From NCBI GenBank assembly GCA_034670405.1, contig JAXDDX010000003.1, positions 8,312,501 through 8,376,500 on the forward strand: 64,000 nucleotides of DNA. Reading direction: 5' to 3'. Positions 60,165 through 64,000 of this stretch are shown here, in pieces. Source of the stretch: Hoplostethus atlanticus. Lineage: Eukaryota; Chordata; Actinopteri; Trachichthyiformes; Trachichthyidae. Made by a program: the position numbers and the translations under genes. Positions within the stretch are counted from its first letter, which is position 1, and each line of letters begins with the position of its first letter. The notes under the pieces were generated by a model. It was not told where the DNA came from. It did no database searches and saw only the letters and a program-made list of their open reading frames with translations.

Positions 60165-60302
60165 GTTGTGATAATTATATAGATTAAAACTACTTTTATC
60201 AGATGCACAGAGAATATTATTCAGAATGACAACGTTTTCACAACCTATATGTTCAACCAGCGTGGAGAATCATCTAAGTTATAATAGAATGCAAGCTAAT
60301 CA

Positions 60303-60345
60303 CACAAACACATGCATATACACACACAAACACACACATACACAC
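60303..60345. repeat. Imperfect (CA)n repeat near the aldoc 3' UTR
   Basis: CA-rich tract with ta and aa interruptions, inside the probable 3' UTR, so the transcribed strand carries UG/GU repeats. Confidence 0.7.
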
Positions 60346-60787
60346 TAGAGGGGCAATTGCATCACTTAAATATTTAGCAGTTTTCGCTATTTAATTAACA
60401 GTACTGTGATCCAAACTAATAATATTTTTTTTTTGCAGCCAAAGTTTAATTTCTTGACAGCACATGGCAGGATATTTCTTGATATTAAATAATAAATACC
60501 AGATTGTATAGCTTTAATTATGACCATGTCACAAGAGCATGTATCCATAACAAAGGTTAACCCACCACCTTGCATTCAACACATGCATTAAAAATACCCA
60601 AGGCCATATTCTGATTGTCTTTAACTGCCAAGGCAAGAAAACACGCTGTTTGTTTTCATGTAACTCCATCAGTATTTGCCACTGTACTTATAACTTAATT
60701 ATCTATTCTACAATTCTTCTGTAATAGGCCTTGTTATGGTAGTGGCAGAAGACAATGCTATTTTGTTGGTGAGAGCTGAGATACTGT

Positions 60788-60880
60788 TCAGTATGCATGA
60801 CTGGAACCGTAGACATGCAGGCCAGCCTCGTCACAGTCATCACCACCGGTGTACTTCCCCTGACATGCCAGACTATTCAC
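60788..60880 (-). CDS. aldoc: aldoc terminal coding exon 8
   Basis: 93 nt including TGA. Acceptor TGCCTCTAG|GTGAAT. Encodes [20 protein letters not shown] then [10 protein letters not shown]. The start and the HAY end are aldolase; the middle has diverged from the common AAAQSLYIANHAY form. Confidence 0.88.
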   Translation of the reverse strand: MNSLACQGKYTGGDDCDEAGLHVYGSSHAY

Positions 60881-63250
60881 CTAGAGGCAGAAAAGAGAAT
60901 GAGGAAACAATCCAATGCAAAACAGGTACGGACTCAATGCATGCTAGTAAAAGATCACATCATATGAATCATCCACATCAAATGAGAAGTGGACGTGCCT
61001 CTGCTCTCTTGATAAACTGCTCAGTGGCGGCATTCTCGTTCTCTTTATGTCCCCGCCAGGTCCTCAGTGCAGAGGCCTGCAGGGCTCGGCCATAGGAGAA
61101 TGTCAGTATCCAGGGTTTGATCAGAGGGCAGTTATTGATGGCATTCAGGTGGACGGAGGCCTCCTCTTCACTCTGACCACCCGAGAGAAATGCCACTCCT
61201 GCAGGGAACAGGAATCATATTTTCTTTTCAACAAACATTTTGGTACTTATTTAATGGATTTCTGTGCAATTTTTCCCCTTGACCAGAGAGCTTTAAAACT
61301 TACCTGTGACTGCCGGGGGAACAGTGCGGCGCAAGGCAGTGATAGTTGCCATGGCAACCTCTTCTGGGCTGTACTTGGTGGGGCAGCTGTGTCCAGGCGT
61401 GACCATGTTGGGTTTGAGCAGAGTGCCCTCCAGGTACACATGGTGGTCTGACATGGCCTTGTACACTGCAGCAAGGACCTGCAAGCCGCACATGTTTTTT
61501 TACTGTTGTAACTTTATTGTTTATGGTTAAAGTTATGATGCATAATTCATAACAGAAGGGAAATGATGGGGATATTTACAGTGGGTTAATTATATACAGT
61601 AGTTCATTTGTTGTTTATTTCTAGTAAGAACTATATCATACAGAGTAGTGTTATAGATGCATTACATTATTTGTATATTATGAAAGGGCGTTTTGCATTG
61701 CCACCTTACAGTGAGGACCCATAGTGGTCTAATGGACCCCAACAAGAGAAACTAGCCATGCATTCACTAGCTCAGAAGTTCATTTGTTTTCTGAAACATA
61801 CAAGTTGTAAATATAATTTGAACGATTTGATTCAACTAAAGAAGCGTTCAACTCATAACCGGAGTTCGAGTCCTCTCTATAGATCGTAGCAAAACTACAT
61901 TTACCAAAGACATGGCACCAGAATGTTTTTAATGTTGTTCTGTCTGTCTCTCTGTCCGCCCGTCCGTCTGTCCGTATGTCTGTCTGTCACTCTCTCTCTT
62001 TCTGCTTTTTCAAAGTGTGCTTGGATCCTTTGATAAATGACACACAGTATGGTAACTAACTAACATCTATATGAGAAACAGGCAGTAATGTGTCACACAC
62101 CCATGCACACACTAAGGAAAAAGCTACCCACCTTCTCAGTGACATACTGGCTACGTTTCAGATCATGATCCCCATCAGGCAAAATCTCTGGCTCGATGAC
62201 TGGCACTATCCCATGCTGCGTGGCAGAGAAAGAACAACAGAAAGAACCTGAAGTGTCACATCGCAGATCACACTAAGATGTTGTATTATGCAGTATGATA
62301 GATACTAACCTGCTGGCAGATACTGGAGTAACGTGCCAGAACGCTTGCATTTTCTGTAATAGCCAGTTTAGATGGATTAGTGTCACTGAGCTTGAGCACA
62401 CAGCGCCACTTAGCAAAGATTGCTCCGTCCTTTTTATACTGCGCACAGCGCTCTGACAGGCCATCCAGACCTGTGGAATAGGGTAAAAAAAATCTATGAA
62501 GTGTCTTGCAGTGTGTGTTCCCATGGGTGATATCATCAGATAACTGAGGAAAACTAAAGTTGTTTTTGTCCCACCCTGTGTGGTGGTTTCTCCACAAGTT
62601 CCTGCCAGGGGGACAACACCCTTGTCGACCTGAGGAATAAGGAATAGAGTAGTGAACAGCCAAGGTTAGGTTCTCACATACAATAGCCACTACTAGTCAG
62701 TCGTGAGCTGCCAGGTATGTAATACTGATACATGTTTGATTAGAAAAGAAGTTCATCTATCTCCTGTAACACCTTGATGCCGACCAGGATGCCCCTGTCC
62801 TTGATCAGTTTGACGAAGGGCGTGCCATTGTCAGCGTGCTGGTACAACGTCTCATGGAAGAAGATGACCCCTCCAATACAGCTGTTGATGCGGTCGTCTG
62901 CACGGAAGAGAATCTGCCTGTACTGTCTGCGGTTCTCTTCGGTGTTCTCCACTCCGACCTGGGCCAGCCGCTTCGCCATGCTGCCTGTTACAGTGCAAAT
63001 CAGATATCGCATGTGATGTGCATCCAAGAGGTTAATATCGATACTTTGAACTGTCTGGATTGCACTATGTCACGCTCACAAAGCAAAGCAGTTACATTCA
63101 ATATTTAGTGTAAAGAGTGTACAGAGCCCTTTACAGACCCACAGACTCATCCGCAGCAAGGATGCCCTTCCCTGGGGAAACTATGCGTAGGGTAGTCTCA
63201 TGCAGGTCCTTCTTCTGTGCCACAGACAGCGTAGGGAACTGGTGCGTCAT
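60788..63250 (-). CDS. aldoc: Fructose-bisphosphate aldolase C type, complete coding sequence
   Basis: Eight coding exons: 63139-63250, 62773-62984, 62575-62629, 62310-62470, 62132-62215, 61304-61478, 60999-61198, 60788-60880. Their sizes (112, 212, 55, 161, 84, 175, 200, 93) follow the vertebrate aldolase pattern and give 363 aa. Class I aldolase splits fructose 1,6-bisphosphate into dihydroxyacetone phosphate and glyceraldehyde 3-phosphate in cytosolic glycolysis. Active-site residues (Met = 1): D34 (ILAADES), K108, K147 and R149 (FAKWR), E188 and E190 (IEPE), Schiff-base K230 (LLKPNM), and C-terminal Tyr363. The C-type is inferred from [15 protein letters not shown] and the [11 protein letters not shown] form. 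Oddities: Ile144 in place of the usual Asp of GADFAKW, a divergent C-terminus, and one GC-AG intron. The A of the ATG is two bases inside an acceptor (CTCAG|GATG), so a 5' noncoding exon lies upstream. Confidence 0.95.
60999..61198 (-). CDS. aldoc: aldoc coding exon 7
   Basis: 200 nt. Acceptor CCCTGCAG|GAGTGG. Encodes [60 protein letters not shown] and QFIKRAE. The donor that keeps length and phase is GAG|GCACGT, a GC site. Confidence 0.9.
61304..61478 (-). CDS. aldoc: aldoc coding exon 6 (Schiff-base lysine)
   Basis: 175 nt. Acceptor GCTTGCAG|GTCCTT, donor TCACAG|GTAAGT. Encodes [40 protein letters not shown] and [19 protein letters not shown]230 forms the imine with substrate. Confidence 0.96.
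61939..62001. repeat. Imperfect (CTGT)n repeat in aldoc intron 5
   Basis: CTGT/CCGT repeats followed by a short CT run, between coding exons 5 and 6. Confidence 0.8.
62132..62215 (-). CDS. aldoc: aldoc coding exon 5
   Basis: 84 nt. Acceptor CCACGCAG|CATGGG, donor GAGAAG|GTGGGT. Encodes [20 protein letters not shown] then RSQYVTEK, with the two catalytic-pocket glutamates. Confidence 0.94.
62310..62470 (-). CDS. aldoc: aldoc coding exon 4 (catalytic Lys147)
   Basis: 161 nt. Acceptor TTCCACAG|GTCTGG, donor CAGCAG|GTTAGT. Encodes [38 protein letters not shown] and [15 protein letters not shown]. Ile144 is unusual; see the finding. Confidence 0.95.
62575..62629 (-). CDS. aldoc: aldoc coding exon 3
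   Basis: 55 nt, the usual size. Acceptor CCTCAG|GTCGAC, donor CAGG|GTGGGA. Encodes [18 protein letters not shown]. Cys replaces the usual Asp/Asn in GT(D/N)GETTTQG. Confidence 0.93.
62773..62984 (-). CDS. aldoc: aldoc coding exon 2
   Basis: 212 nt. Acceptor TAACAG|GCAGCA, donor ATCAAG|GTGTTA. Encodes [58 protein letters not shown] and ends GILVGIK with active-site K108. Confidence 0.96.
63139..63250 (-). CDS. aldoc: aldoc coding exon 1
   Basis: 112 nt. Encodes [20 protein letters not shown] then [17 protein letters not shown]. Acceptor CTCTCAG|GATG before the start; donor GTGG|GTCTGT is weak but in phase. Confidence 0.93.
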
Positions 63251-64000
63251 CCTGAGAGATTGTCTTACAACCTTCGGTAGAGGATATATTATCATGCAGG
63301 ATGTGATTGAATGACTAAATGCATTGTTTGCTCATTTACAACCAACAAAGTCAGTTAAAAGTTAGTTATAATAACAAATTTGATCAGTTTCCTCCAAATT
63401 AAAGGCTTGTCTCTCACAGCTAGTTGAGCTAGTTCAGGGCATAATAGGGAAAGTGACAATGGAATGGTCCTTATTGGTATATTCAAGTGGGATTACGCTG
63501 AGTGCTGACACTGCTGAACTCTCTGCTTCTATAGATGCGGTCCCAAAAATATGGGGCCAGCCACACTTTGGTTATATAGGCCCACGTAAGTCTTTATGCA
63601 ATCATAAAGATTTAAACACACCATTATTTGAAAATGAACCAGCAAAGATTACTTTTATTGTGAGACTGATTATGAAATCATTCAGAATCAATAAAGGTTT
63701 TAACAACACTACACTAACAACACCAGCACAACTAAAAGTCCCAACCAAACCTTTTCATAAATTAACCAAACTCTTTTTTCATGGTGACATTGCTGTTAGT
63801 GAGTTGAGTTGCTGTTAGATGATGTTTTTTTATATATTAATTTGATATAAGGTCATCTTTGGTGCAAAGTTACATTCGATAAAATATACATTTCAAAAAG
63901 TCACTTTAATTGATTTATAGTCCTTCTAATATTTGCCTCCTAATTGTCCTCAATGCAATTACATTCACAGCAACATGCTGAAAGCTTAAATCACTTCAGG
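63251..64000. other. Upstream of aldoc coding exon 1: intron or 5' flank
   Basis: The splice acceptor before the ATG shows that at least the first part is intron. The noncoding first exon and promoter are not located; they may lie here or beyond the right edge. The plus-strand frame at 63453-63818 has no recognisable domain. Confidence 0.5.

Noticed and set aside
61845..61885. tRNA-like T-arm (GGAGTTCGAGTCCTC) after CTCATAA in aldoc intron 5
   Set aside because: No D-arm or acceptor stem could be built and the T-stem pairs poorly; at most a fragment of a tRNA-Met-like repeat.

Overview
The window is nuclear DNA from a ray-finned (teleost) fish. It has long AT-rich introns with GT-AG splice sites, fish-type SINE, hAT and LINE remnants, many microsatellites, and vertebrate single-copy genes whose exon sizes match the human genes. 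Species cannot be fixed from the sequence. No bacterial operon, CRISPR array or phage is present. Most open reading frames over 60 codons are intron or intergenic noise; real coding sequence is in short exons rebuilt here by splice sites, reading phase and protein homology.

Five protein-coding genes were found, all on the minus strand. (1) synrg (gamma-synergin), 5' part only: coding exons 1-6 between 10958 and 91, with the rest beyond the left edge. (2) hnf1b (HNF1 homeobox B, hnf1ba-like), complete: nine coding exons from 32630 to 20368, 556 aa, including a last coding exon of only six codons plus stop at 20368-20388. (3) dynll2 (dynein light chain LC8), complete: two coding exons, 89 aa, with a long 3' UTR to about 51440. 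(4) srsf1 (SR splicing factor 1), complete: four coding exons, 247 aa, plus a probable intron in its 3' UTR. (5) aldoc (fructose-bisphosphate aldolase C type), complete coding sequence: eight coding exons, 363 aa, one of whose introns uses a GC donor.

Layout: 1-11 kb, synrg with large introns, one holding an 872-bp hAT-type transposon; 11-20 kb, intergenic with a foldback element and simple repeats; 20.4-32.6 kb, hnf1b; 32.8-51.4 kb, a gene desert with LINE, SINE and MITE remnants, a 5-unit minisatellite and blocks that look like conserved regulatory DNA; 51.4-54.4 kb, dynll2; 55.9-58.6 kb, srsf1; 60.1-63.3 kb, aldoc.

The genes do not form one pathway. Synrg (clathrin/AP-1 traffic), Hnf1b (kidney, pancreas and hindbrain transcription factor), Dynll2 (dynein and hub light chain), Srsf1 (splicing) and Aldoc (glycolysis) are linked by chromosomal history: their human orthologues lie in three separate parts of chromosome 17q. 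The most interesting regulatory signal is a consensus DR5 retinoic-acid response element in hnf1b intron 4. I found no evidence of a wholly new biological system.
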